Shown: piece after piece, positions 7,130-18,280 of the stretch
Layout: each line of letters opens with the position of its first letter
How positions within the stretch are numbered: position 1 is the first letter of the stretch
Assembly (NCBI GenBank): GCA_009691025.1
Contig: SHWB01000001.1
Location: 62,001-126,000, forward strand
DNA from: Alphaproteobacteria bacterium
GTDB lineage: Bacteria > Pseudomonadota > Alphaproteobacteria > UBA6615
Direction: 5' to 3'
DNA length: 64,000 nt
Made by a program: the position numbers and the translations under genes
The notes under the pieces: generated by a model
What the model saw: only the letters and a program-made list of their open reading frames with translations
What the model was told of the DNA's origin: nothing
Database searches by the model: none

Positions 7130-8482
7130 TCAGGCAGCGGCGCTGGAGAAGTCGACGAGGGGGGTCTTGTACTCGCCGCCCGGAATGGTGCCCGGGGCGA
7201 CGAACTCGACGCGCGTGGTGACGACCAGCACGTCGCGCACCGTCTTCTCGATGGCCTCGGCGAGACCTGTGGCTGGCGTCGTGCCTTCCGGCACCTCCAC
7301 CTGCAGCGGCAGCGGCGGGTCCTGCCGCACCCCTGTTTTTAAGGGGCGGATCAGGATGGTACCGGTGACGGCGGGCGCGAAACGCGCCACCACTTCGCGC
7401 ACCGCGCTGGGGAAAAGGTTGACGCCGCGTACGATCATCATGTCGTCGGTGCGGCCGATGCAGCGGATGCGCGTGCCGGTGCGCCCGCTAGGCACGCGCC
7501 CGGTGCCGGTGACGACGACGTGGTCGCGGCTGCGGAAGCGCACCAGCGGCGCCGCCTCGTGATGCAAATGGGTGTAGACCACCTCGCCGGTGGCGCCCGT
7601 CTCGAACGCGATGACCTGCCCGGTCGCGGGGTCGATCAGCTCGGCGTGGACGGTTCCGTAGGCGCAGAAATGCATGCCGTCCTGCTCCGGCCCTTCGGCC
7701 CACAGCGTGATGCCGACATCGCCGACTCCCAGCACCTCGCAGAGCCTTGCATCGAAGGCCTGCTCGATGCGCTGGCGTAGCGCCGGCTCGCTGCCGCCCG
7801 GCTCGCCGCCCGTCACTAGCGCGGCGAGGCCGCAGGCCGCAGGATCGACGCCGCGCTCGCGCGCCGCTTCGGCAATGTAGACCAGCGCCGAGGGCGTGCC
7901 CATCGTCACATGCGGCTTCAGGCGCGACAGTGCGGTGACCAGGCGGTCGGTATTGCCGGTGCCGACGGGGATCAGACCGCAGCCGAGGGATTGCAGCGTG
8001 TCGAGCACGAGGCCGGCGACGAAGGGGCCGGCATTGTAGGTCGTCAGCACGCGGTGATGTGGCCTTATGCCGGCGGCGGTATAGGCGCGCCTCGACGTGC
8101 GCAGCCAGCGTTCGCGGTCGGCGGCGGTCAGCGGGATGTAGGACGGCGTGCCGGTCGTGCCGCTGGTCGAGAAGACGCGCTTGATGTCGTCGAGCGGCGC
8201 GGCGCAGTGCGCGCCGATGGGCGGGCTGTCCTGCTGGCTCGCTCTCAACTCGTCCTTGAGCGTCAGCGGCAGGCGCGCGAGGTCGGAGAGGCCGCCAATA
8301 TCCTTCGGCCCACGCAGCCCGGCGGCGGCGAATTTGGCGCGGTAGAAAGGCGAGTGGGCGAACAGGTAATCGGCCTGCCGGCGCCAGAGCGCATCATCGG
8401 CCGCGACATGCGAACCGGGCTCGGCACACTCGATCGCCGGTTCGAAGATCGCGTCGGGATCGGAGGAAAGGTCAGCCGCCAT
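7130..8482 (-). CDS. Phenylacetate-CoA-ligase-like adenylate-forming enzyme
   Basis: The protein (450 residues from the ATG at 8482) contains the AMP-binding loop FSTSGTTGTPSY, the mid-domain TGGEPGG, and the C-terminal hinge GRTDDMMIVRGVNLFPSAV. This is the PaaK/CapK branch of the ANL superfamily, which activates aryl or acyl acids to CoA thioesters with ATP. The frame is open further upstream, but ATG 8482 is chosen because it begins directly before the conserved domain and overlaps the preceding gene by 11 bases, as in a coupled operon. It probably provides the CoA ester used by the citryl-CoA-lyase-like partner. The acid substrate is not predictable. Confidence 0.87.
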   Translation of the reverse strand: MAADLSSDPDAIFEPAIECAEPGSHVAADDALWRRQADYLFAHSPFYRAKFAAAGLRGPKDIGGLSDLARLPLTLKDELRASQQDSPPIGAHCAAPLDDIKRVFSTSGTTGTPSYIPLTAADRERWLRTSRRAYTAAGIRPHHRVLTTYNAGPFVAGLVLDTLQSLGCGLIPVGTGNTDRLVTALSRLKPHVTMGTPSALVYIAEAARERGVDPAACGLAALVTGGEPGGSEPALRQRIEQAFDARLCEVLGVGDVGITLWAEGPEQDGMHFCAYGTVHAELIDPATGQVIAFETGATGEVVYTHLHHEAAPLVRFRSRDHVVVTGTGRVPSGRTGTRIRCIGRTDDMMIVRGVNLFPSAVREVVARFAPAVTGTILIRPLKTGVRQDPPLPLQVEVPEGTTPATGLAEAIEKTVRDVLVVTTRVEFVAPGTIPGGEYKTPLVDFSSAAA

Positions 8483-9254
8483 CGTATTCGATCGCCTGGG
8501 CACCGTAGTGGGACATGTAGAAGCCGATCGGCCGCTGCCTTTCCTCGTAGAGATGGCCGATAAGGCCGATGGTGCGGGCGACGATGGGAATGCCACGCAC
8601 CGCCTCGCGCGGCACGCCGAGATCGAGCAGCACCGCCGCCATCGGTGCGGTCAGGTTCATCGGCATAGGCCGCTTCCACACCGCCTCGACGGCGGCCGGG
8701 AAGGCGCGCAGCATCGCCACATGGCGGCCCGAGACGCCGCGCTCATCGGCCGCCCCCAGCACGCGCACCGCGCGCGGGTCTACCGGGTGGTGGATCGGAT
8801 GGCCGAAGCCGGGAATGGTGCGGCGGGCCGTGCGGATTTCCTGCGCCAGCGCCATCGCGGCCGCCTCGGGCGTCTCGCCTTTCTCGTCGACCCGCTTGAG
8901 CGCGGCCGTCAGCAAGTTTGCACATTGCTCTGCGCTTCCGAGAATGACCGAGCCGACGCCGAGGATGCCGGCCGCCACCGCCGCCTGCAGCGCCTCGGGC
9001 GCGGCGGCCAGTGTCATGCGTGCGGCCTGCACGCTGGGCGTCAGCCCGTGCTCGGCCAGCGCCACCACCAGCATGTCGAGGAAATAGGCCTGGTCGGCGG
9101 TCGGCTGGCGACCGGTGAGGTGGAAGTAGAAGAACTCGGCGATGGACACCTTGCCCATCAGGTCGTGGCAGAGATCCTTGCCACGGATGGTGATGTGTGC
9201 GGCGTCGGAATGCTCGATCGCCGACTTCGGATCGCCGGCCTTGCCGATCAGCAT
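8472..9254 (-). CDS. Citryl-CoA lyase / citrate-synthase-like protein
   Basis: The 260-residue protein is shorter than citrate synthase (about 430) but keeps its catalytic landscape: EHGLTPS near residue 70, PGFGHPIHHPVDPR near 155 and an arginine-rich C-terminus (YEERQRPIGFYMSHYG). Citryl-CoA lyases and the lyase domain of ATP-citrate lyase have this size. Family members join or cleave acyl-CoA and oxoacid units by Claisen chemistry. It is the first gene of the leftward operon and is divergent from the flavin monooxygenase gene across a 231-base gap with promoter-like elements. The start at 9254 follows GGAGACAGG, a good ribosome site. Confidence 0.85.
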   Translation of the reverse strand: MLIGKAGDPKSAIEHSDAAHITIRGKDLCHDLMGKVSIAEFFYFHLTGRQPTADQAYFLDMLVVALAEHGLTPSVQAARMTLAAAPEALQAAVAAGILGVGSVILGSAEQCANLLTAALKRVDEKGETPEAAAMALAQEIRTARRTIPGFGHPIHHPVDPRAVRVLGAADERGVSGRHVAMLRAFPAAVEAVWKRPMPMNLTAPMAAVLLDLGVPREAVRGIPIVARTIGLIGHLYEERQRPIGFYMSHYGAQAIEYDGG

Positions 9255-9356
9255 GGGTCCTGTCTCCTGCCTCGCTCGGTGCCCGCTGGCGGCCCGTTCC
9301 ATGGTGCTCGGCGGAGATTAGGGCAGCCCCGGCCATCCGGCAACATTTCGCCATTA

Positions 9357-9417
9357 TGAAATGCGTTTCACGCACTTGAACCCTTCTTGACACTTCGCCG
9401 ACATGCCCGCCTAAATG
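9357..9417 (+). promoter_or_regulatory. Candidate operator and promoter between the two divergent catabolic operons
   Basis: The 231-base divergent gap contains TGAAATGCGTTTCA (9357-9370), an inverted repeat with 5-base arms around 4 bases. It resembles operators of IclR-family regulators, which often have TGAAA/TTTCA half-sites. Just downstream lies a perfect TTGACA (9387-9392) and, after a long 19-base spacer, TAAATG (9412-9417). That would serve the rightward operon beginning at 9486, with the operator upstream of the promoter as for an activator. The IclR gene at the far end of that operon is the obvious candidate. Motif-based only. Confidence 0.35.
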
Positions 9418-9485
9418 GCCCCAGTGCCGCTGAGCGGCCGCGGGCTGGCATTGCCCACTGTCCACTGTCCACAGGAGTAAGGTCC

Positions 9486-10607
9486 ATGGAACTCGGCATG
9501 TTCGCGATGCCGCTGCGCCCGCTCGAGGGCGACATCACGGCGAACTACCACCGCGATGTCGAGGCCTTCGTCATAGGCGACAAGCTGGGCTACAGTGAAG
9601 GCTGGATGGGCGAGCATTTCACCATCCCGTGGGAGCCGGTGCCGGCGCCCGACCTGTTCATCGCCACCGTGCTGGCCAAGACGCAGAACATCAAGCTCGG
9701 CACCGGCGTGGTGCTGCTGCCGATGCACGATCCGCGGCTGGTCGCCACGCGCATCGCCTATCTCGACCATCTCGCTCGCGGCCGGCTGTATTTTGGCATC
9801 GGCGCCGGCGGCGCGCCGACCGATTTCCATTTCTGGGACATCGACTACAAGAACGGCGAGCACCGCGCGCGCATGCGCGAATCGATCGACGTCATCCTGC
9901 GGCTGTGGACCGAGGACAAGCCCTTCACCCACAACGGCAAGTTCTGGCAGTTCAAGGTGCCGGAGCCTATGATGAACGTGCCGCTCTACCATCACATCCG
10001 GCCCTACCAGAAGCCGCACCCGCAGATCGCCGTGGCCGGCCTGCACAAGGCTTCCGAATCCCTGGTTACGGCCGGCGAGCGCGGCTGGATCCCGATGTCG
10101 ATCAACTACCTGCCGGCGCGCAACCTGATCACCCATTGGGACGCCGTGCGCGAGGGCGCGCGCCGTTCCGGCCGCACCGTGTCTCGCCGCCAGTGGCGCA
10201 TCGCGCGCGAGATCTACGTCGCCCGCACCGACGCGGAGGCGCGCGAGCACGTGCTCAGCGGCGCGATCGGGCGTGCCTATAGCGGTTACATGCACAATGT
10301 GCTGCGTTCTCTGAACGTCCTCGACCTCTACAAGACCGATACGGAGATGCCGGACGACGCGCTGACGACCGAATACGTCTGCGACAACATCTTCGTCGTT
10401 GGCAGCCCCGACACGGTAACCCGCAAGCTGCGCCAGCTCTACGCCGATGTCGGAGGCTTCGGCACGGCGCTGCAGATACAGTACGTCTACGAGCCGTGGT
10501 CGAAGTGGACCTCGAGCATGGAGATGCTGGCCAAGGAGGTCATGCCGAACCTGCGCGACCTCGTGCCACCGGAAGTCGAGACGCTCGAGGCGCGCGCGGC
10601 CGAGTAG
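9486..10607 (+). CDS. LLM-class flavin-dependent oxidoreductase (luciferase-like monooxygenase)
   Basis: The 373-residue protein has the luciferase-like TIM-barrel pattern: SEGWMGEHFTIPWEP near residue 37, IKLGTGVVLLPMHDP, and LARGRLYFGIGAGG. These correspond to the FMNH2 site and the bacterial luciferase alpha-type scaffold. The translation begins with MELGMFAMPLRP at 9486, preceded by AGGAGTAAGG; longer frame extensions upstream lack a domain. Such enzymes use reduced flavin and oxygen to monooxygenate or cleave substrates such as sulfonates, nitriloacetate or cyclic ketones. It leads an operon with an IPNS-like oxygenase, PEBP and enoyl-CoA hydratase, so oxidative attack on an organic acid is likely. 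A flavin reductase is not seen nearby. Confidence 0.87.
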   Translation: MELGMFAMPLRPLEGDITANYHRDVEAFVIGDKLGYSEGWMGEHFTIPWEPVPAPDLFIATVLAKTQNIKLGTGVVLLPMHDPRLVATRIAYLDHLARGRLYFGIGAGGAPTDFHFWDIDYKNGEHRARMRESIDVILRLWTEDKPFTHNGKFWQFKVPEPMMNVPLYHHIRPYQKPHPQIAVAGLHKASESLVTAGERGWIPMSINYLPARNLITHWDAVREGARRSGRTVSRRQWRIAREIYVARTDAEAREHVLSGAIGRAYSGYMHNVLRSLNVLDLYKTDTEMPDDALTTEYVCDNIFVVGSPDTVTRKLRQLYADVGGFGTALQIQYVYEPWSKWTSSMEMLAKEVMPNLRDLVPPEVETLEARAAE

Positions 10608-10632
10608 GCGCGCGCCGTCAGGGGAGGACAGG

Positions 10633-11676
10633 ATGTCCAGCGTCGCAACCAGCGCGCCGCGCGTGTCCGGTTACGTGGCGAGCTGTCTCGCCGACGAGCG
10701 CATTCCTGTCATCGATGTCGGCCCCTACCTGTCGGGCGACGTCGATGCGCTGGAGCGCTGGGCGGTCGATCTGCGGGCCATCCAGGAGAGTCTAGGCTTC
10801 TACTGTATCGTCAATCATGGCGTCGACCAGGTGCTGGTCGACCGCTCTTTCGAGCGCGTGGCCGAGCTGTTCGACCTGCCGCTCGAAACCAAGATGCGGT
10901 ACCGGGTGGACTACCACCACATCGGCTACATCCCGACCAAGGCGACGGTGCTGCGCTGGTCGACCATTGCCGACAACAGGAAGAAAGACCTCAATGAGGC
11001 TTGGGCGTTCATGCGCGAGCGCACGCCCGACGATCCCAGGGTCAAGGCCAACATCCGCCATCGCGGCCTCAACAAATGGCCGGCGGAGCTGCCGCAGTTC
11101 CGCCCGACGATCATCGCCTACCAGGAGGCCATGGCCGTTCTGGCGCGCCGCATGCTGCCGGGATACGCCCGCGCGCTGGAACTGCCCGGCGACTGGCTCG
11201 CCGACAAGTTCTCGCAGCCGGAATACTACAATCGCTGCGCCTACTACCCGCCGGCGCAGGCGGAGGAGGGCCAGTTCTCGCTCGCTCCGCACTCCGACCA
11301 CAGTTCCGTCACCTACCTGCCGATGATGGACGTGCCGGGGCTGCAGGTCATGGCGCCGTCGAAGCGCTGGATCGAGGCCGAGCCGGTGCGCGGCGCGATG
11401 GTCGTCAACACCGGCGAATTCCTCAACCGATGGACCAATGGCCGGTTCATCGCCACGCCGCACCGCGTGGTGCCGCCGAGGGCACGCCGTTACGCTCTGA
11501 CATTCTTCTACAACGCCAATGACGAGACGATGGCGACGCCGATGCCGACCTGCATCCGGCCTGGCGAGACGCCGCGCTACGAGCCGATGTCATTCCACGA
11601 TTTCTTCGTTAAATATATGGATGGCAACTACATTTACCGCACCGCCGAGATGAACGAGGACGCGGCGACGTGCTGA
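10633..11676 (+). CDS. Isopenicillin-N-synthase-like Fe(II)/2-oxoglutarate oxygenase
   Basis: The 347-residue protein has the DIOX_N region (IPVIDVGPYLSGD, GFYCIVNHGV). It continues with the catalytic iron motif APHSDHSSVTYL (HxD), the distal histidine in TPHRVV, and an arginine pair for cosubstrate binding (ARRYALTFF; the RxS motif is degenerate). Members of this family hydroxylate, desaturate or cyclise small molecules. ATG 10633 is chosen because GGGGAGGA precedes it and the conserved domain starts shortly after. It is the second gene of the rightward operon, 25 bases after the flavin monooxygenase. Two different oxygenases side by side point to stepwise oxidation of one substrate. Confidence 0.88.
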   Translation: MSSVATSAPRVSGYVASCLADERIPVIDVGPYLSGDVDALERWAVDLRAIQESLGFYCIVNHGVDQVLVDRSFERVAELFDLPLETKMRYRVDYHHIGYIPTKATVLRWSTIADNRKKDLNEAWAFMRERTPDDPRVKANIRHRGLNKWPAELPQFRPTIIAYQEAMAVLARRMLPGYARALELPGDWLADKFSQPEYYNRCAYYPPAQAEEGQFSLAPHSDHSSVTYLPMMDVPGLQVMAPSKRWIEAEPVRGAMVVNTGEFLNRWTNGRFIATPHRVVPPRARRYALTFFYNANDETMATPMPTCIRPGETPRYEPMSFHDFFVKYMDGNYIYRTAEMNEDAATC

Positions 11677-11705
11677 CGGCAAGAACCGTTCGTGAAGGAG
11701 AGGCC

Positions 11706-12338
11706 ATGCAGAAACTCACCGTGACGGTCGAGGGCGTCGCCGAGCGTGGGCGCATTCCCGGCGAATACGCCTTCGGCGTGCCGGGCAAGGATGCACCCTT
11801 CGCCTTCGGGCCCAATATCAGCCCGGCCCTGCGCTGGTCGGGCGCGCCCAATACGGCGAAATCCTTTGCAGTCGTCATGTACGACGCCTCGGTGCCGACT
11901 GTGTTCGACGACGCCAACAAGGAAGGCAAGACCATCCCGGCCTCGATTAAGCGGATGGATTTCTACCACTGGATCCTCGTCGACATCCCCGCCGGCACGA
12001 CGCAGATCGCGCGCGGCGCCGAATCGAACGGCGTCACGGCCAGGGGCAAGCCGCATGGCCGCGTCGCCATCGGCCTGCGCGGCATCAACGATTTCGGCGG
12101 CTTCTTCGCCTCGATGCCAGACATGGCCGGCGATTACGGCGGCTATGACGGGCCGGCGCCGCCGTGGAACGACGAGGCGCTGCACGAATACCATTTCGCC
12201 GTCTTCGCGCTCGATGTGGTGAGCCTCGGCCTGTCCGGCCGCTTCTTCGGCAAGGACGTGATGAAGGCCATGGACGTTCATGTGCTGGCGAAGGGCGAGG
12301 CGGTCGGCCTCTACACGCTCAACCCGAATCTGCGGTGA
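11706..12338 (+). CDS. YbhB/YbcL-family (PEBP) protein
   Basis: The 210-residue protein has the phosphatidylethanolamine-binding-protein core: FGPNISPALRWSGAP near residue 38, FYHWILVDIP near 83, and YHFAVFALD near 168. Bacterial homologues of the Raf kinase inhibitor family (E. coli YbhB/YbcL) bind small anionic ligands, and their role is largely unknown. No signal peptide is present, so it is probably cytoplasmic. The ATG at 11706 follows AAGGAGAGG. The 3' end overlaps the next gene's GTG by 4 bases, so it is part of the operon. It may bind an intermediate; that is inference. Confidence 0.85.
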   Translation: MQKLTVTVEGVAERGRIPGEYAFGVPGKDAPFAFGPNISPALRWSGAPNTAKSFAVVMYDASVPTVFDDANKEGKTIPASIKRMDFYHWILVDIPAGTTQIARGAESNGVTARGKPHGRVAIGLRGINDFGGFFASMPDMAGDYGGYDGPAPPWNDEALHEYHFAVFALDVVSLGLSGRFFGKDVMKAMDVHVLAKGEAVGLYTLNPNLR

Positions 12339-13123
12339 GCGGCCTCGTCGGCACGGAGCTTCTGGTCGATGTGAGCGACCGCGTGCTCTACGCGACGCTC
12401 AACCGTCCCGAAAAACACAACGCCCTGCGGTTGGCGCTGCTCGAAGCCATCCGGCTGACCTTCGTCGAGCATGCCGGCGACGGCACGCTCGTTGCCGCCG
12501 TGCTGACCGGCGCCGGATCGCGCAGCTTCGCCGCCGGCGGCGATCTGCGCGAACTCGACTTTGTGCGAGGCAGGGCAGAGGCCGAGCGCATGGAGCGCGA
12601 CGCGCGCTCGGCGCTGGACGCCGTGCGCGACTTTCCCGTGCCGGTCGTCGCGGCGCTCAACGGCGCCGCGCTGGGTGGCGGTGCGGAACTGGCCGTGGCC
12701 TGCGATTTCCGTGTCGCCGCGCGCCATGCGACCATCGCCTTCGTGCAGGGCCGCATCGGTGTGTCGACCGCCTGGGGCGGCGGCATCGACCTGCTGCAAC
12801 TTGTCGGCCGCGCCCGTGCCCTGCGCCTGCTGACGAGTTGCGAGTCGGTCGACGCCGTTCATGGGCTGGCGATGGGCCTGTTCGACCGTGTCGCAACCGA
12901 GAGCGAGGATTTCGCCGCGACGATCGAGGATTTTCTCGCGCCGCTGCGGCGCCAGAACCCGCAGTCCATGCGCGGCTTCAAGGCGCTCGCCGACGCCTAC
13001 CGCAGTGGCGCCGGCCGCGCCGCGATGGCGGCCGTGGAACGACGCCACTTCGTCGATTCGTGGCTGCACGACGACCACTGGAGCGCGGTGGAGAAGGTGC
13101 TGCCTTCAAGGCCGAAGGTCTGA
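12335..13123 (+). CDS. Enoyl-CoA hydratase/isomerase (crotonase) family protein
   Basis: The 262-residue protein shows crotonase features: LNRPEKHNAL, the first oxyanion segment GSRSFAAGGDLRE (about residues 55-67), and the second, NGAALGGGAELAVACD (about 108-123). The frame is open upstream through the PEBP gene, but GTG 12335, overlapping the PEBP stop as GTGA, places the start exactly before the domain and indicates coupled translation. Crotonases hydrate, isomerise or hydrolyse CoA esters. In this operon it may act on the CoA thioester formed by the ligase of the divergent operon. Exact substrate unknown. Confidence 0.87.
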   Translation: MSGLVGTELLVDVSDRVLYATLNRPEKHNALRLALLEAIRLTFVEHAGDGTLVAAVLTGAGSRSFAAGGDLRELDFVRGRAEAERMERDARSALDAVRDFPVPVVAALNGAALGGGAELAVACDFRVAARHATIAFVQGRIGVSTAWGGGIDLLQLVGRARALRLLTSCESVDAVHGLAMGLFDRVATESEDFAATIEDFLAPLRRQNPQSMRGFKALADAYRSGAGRAAMAAVERRHFVDSWLHDDHWSAVEKVLPSRPKV

Positions 13124-13125
13124 GG

Positions 13126-13881
13126 TCACGCGCCGGCGCCGCGCGCCTCGATGGCATCGCGCGCCGCGAGCAGGGCATGGGCATAGGCCGCCTCGTTGGC
13201 CTCGGCGCGCGCCAGAGGTGCCGCGATGGCGAGGCCGAGCACTTCGCCGCCGGCATCCGCCGTCACCGCCATGCCCATGACATCGGCGACGTTCTCGCCG
13301 CGCGTGGCGAACCAGCCGTGCGACGTGCCGGTGGCGAGGTCGGCTTCCAGCGCGCCGATGTCTATAATGGTCGCCGGCGTGTAGCGGGCGAGCGGCATGC
13401 GCGCGAACAGCGCGGCGCGCTCGCCGGCATCCAGCCGGCCGAGCAGGGCCTTGCCAATGGCGCTGGAATGCAGCGGCTTGATGTCGCCGGGACGAGCGGA
13501 GTAGCGCACCGTGTGGCGGCCCTCGACGACATCGAGGTAGAGCACGGCGTCGGCCTGGCGACGGCCGAGCAGCACCGTCTCGCCGGTGGCGTCGCGCAGT
13601 TCGGCCAGCACGGGGCCGACGCGTTCGAGGATGGGGTCGTGACGGGCGATGGTCTCGACGATCTCGAACAGGCGCTTGGTCGGGTAGATCGTTCGCGTCC
13701 GCTCCGAGGTGTAGAGATAGCCGCGTGCAGACAGCGTGCGCACCAGCCCGTGGCAGGAGGAGATCGGCGCGCCCAGCTCGGCGGCTAGCCGGGTCAGGGT
13801 CATCGGCGCGCGGGCGCGCCGGAAGGCCTCGAACAGCGCTAGCGTCCGCCCGGCCGTCTTCACGTCCCGGTTCACATTCAT
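13126..13881 (-). CDS. IclR-family transcriptional regulator
   Basis: The protein has an N-terminal winged helix (TLALFEAFRRARAPMTL, then RLAAELGAPISSCHGLVRTL) and the C-terminal effector-binding domain typical of IclR proteins (HSSAIGKALLGRL). ATG 13881 gives 251 residues beginning just before the helix-turn-helix; an upstream start at 13917 is possible. It is convergent with the rightward catabolic operon and ends 2 bases from it. It is the natural candidate regulator of both divergent operons through the TGAAA/TTTCA palindrome at 9357-9370. The effector is unknown. Confidence 0.87.
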   Translation of the reverse strand: MNVNRDVKTAGRTLALFEAFRRARAPMTLTRLAAELGAPISSCHGLVRTLSARGYLYTSERTRTIYPTKRLFEIVETIARHDPILERVGPVLAELRDATGETVLLGRRQADAVLYLDVVEGRHTVRYSARPGDIKPLHSSAIGKALLGRLDAGERAALFARMPLARYTPATIIDIGALEADLATGTSHGWFATRGENVADVMGMAVTADAGGEVLGLAIAAPLARAEANEAAYAHALLAARDAIEARGAGA

Positions 13882-13933
13882 GAAGGGATGTTCGTGGATG
13901 TGAAGGTGGCCGGTCAAGAGAACAGGCCGCGCC

Positions 13934-14407
13934 CTATTTGTATTTGACCTTCACGACTTCGTAGTAGCGTGTGCCGTTCGGCGTCTCGACCTCGACGGAA
14001 TCGCCGGCGGTCTTGCCGATCAGGGCGCGGCCCAGCGGCGAGACGATGGAGATGCGCCCGTCCTTGATGTCGGCCTCGAATTCGCTGACCACCTGGTATA
14101 CGCTCTTCTCGTCGTTGTCATCGTCGGCCAGGGTCACGATGGCGCCGAAGCGCACCGTGTCGCCGCCGATCTTCGTCGTGTCGATCACCTCGGCGCGCTT
14201 GGTGATTTCCTCCAGCTCGCCGATGCGGCCCTCGATGAACGACTGGCGCTCGCGCGCGGCGTGGTATTCGGCGTTCTCGGACAGGTCGCCATGCTCGCGC
14301 GCCTCGGCGATCGCCTGAATTATCGCCGGCCGTTCGAACGACTTCAGGTGCTTCAACTCTTCCTGCAACCGGCCATGCCCTGCCGCCGTCATGGGAATCT
14401 TTTCCAT
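13934..14407 (-). CDS. greA: Transcription elongation factor GreA
   Basis: The 157-residue protein matches GreA in length and order. It has an N-terminal coiled coil ([33 protein letters not shown]) whose acidic tip reaches the RNA polymerase secondary channel, and a C-terminal FKBP-like domain ([19 protein letters not shown]). It rescues backtracked RNA polymerase by stimulating transcript cleavage. The open frame extends upstream to 14464, but ATG 14407 ([11 protein letters not shown]) gives the standard N-terminus. It lies directly downstream of carB in the same direction, as in many Alphaproteobacteria. It ends with TAG. Confidence 0.97.
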   Translation of the reverse strand: MEKIPMTAAGHGRLQEELKHLKSFERPAIIQAIAEAREHGDLSENAEYHAARERQSFIEGRIGELEEITKRAEVIDTTKIGGDTVRFGAIVTLADDDNDEKSVYQVVSEFEADIKDGRISIVSPLGRALIGKTAGDSVEVETPNGTRYYEVVKVKYK

Positions 14408-14508
14408 GGCCACATATTCACTAATGATGACGACGTACCCATGATTGGGGCGTCGCAGGCACAAATAACACCCGCGCGGACACCGTTTCCGGCGTCCGAC
14501 GGACCGAG

Positions 14509-17790
<3,282 letters not shown>

Positions 17791-17822
17791 CAGGCGACCT
17801 GTCAGGCGATTGAAACACGCAC

Positions 17823-18275
17823 TTGAACCACAGAGACACAGAGACACAGAGAGGCCTGACCGTTCACGTCAGAGCACCATCCGCTTGATGCCGTCCTTCA
17901 GGACGGCAGTATTGAAATTGATCAACAATCCGCGGGTATAACCACCAAGGCGCAGGTAGGTGAGCAACTGCGCCTCGTGCACCGGCAACAACTTCTCCAC
18001 TGTCTTCAGTTCCATAACCACCTGAATCGCGACCACGATGTCGAGGCGGTAGCCGCAGTCGATGGCCGTGCCCTTGTAGCGGACCGGCAAGGGGAGTTCT
18101 CGCGAAAATGCGAGACCGGCGACTTCGAGTTCCCGACACAGACATTCCTGATATGCCGATTCGAGAAGCCCCGGGCCCGAGTGTGCGGTGAACCTCGATC
18201 GCGAGCCCGATAACCTGCCCGGTCAAGGCATCCCGTCGATCTGGGGCGCGATCTCTCTGTGTCTCTGTGGTTCAA
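17823..18275. mobile_element. Cassette bounded by inverted repeats, carrying a GxxExxY gene
   Basis: The stretch between carB and carA begins with TTGAACCACAGAGACACAGA (17823 on) and ends with the exact inverse (to 18275). At least 22 bases match perfectly; the left copy has one extra CACAGAGA unit. Inside lies only a GxxExxY-type reading frame in the carAB direction. Sequences of the ACCACAGAGACACAGAG type next to GxxExxY genes recur in many unrelated bacterial genomes. Here the repeats clearly bracket the gene, which supports a unit that moves or is moved. No transposase is present, so mobilisation in trans is an inference. Confidence 0.6.
17869..18226 (-). pseudogene. GxxExxY-family protein, frameshifted
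   Basis: The first part reads MTGQVIGLAIEVHRTLGPG. One extra G in the GGGCCCGGGG tract near 18175 then shifts the frame, after which the family sequence continues: LLESAYQECLCRELEVAGL, RYKGTAIDCGYRLDIVV, VMELKTVEKLLPVHEAQL, and INFNTAVLKDGIKRMVL to a stop at 17869. The D...ELK pattern (CGYRLDIVV/VMELK) is the PD-(D/E)XK-like nuclease core of the family, whose function is unknown. Length without the shift would be about 120-130 residues, as usual. The shift in a G run could be a sequencing artefact, so the gene may be intact in reality. Confidence 0.75.
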
Positions 18276-18280
18276 TGTGG

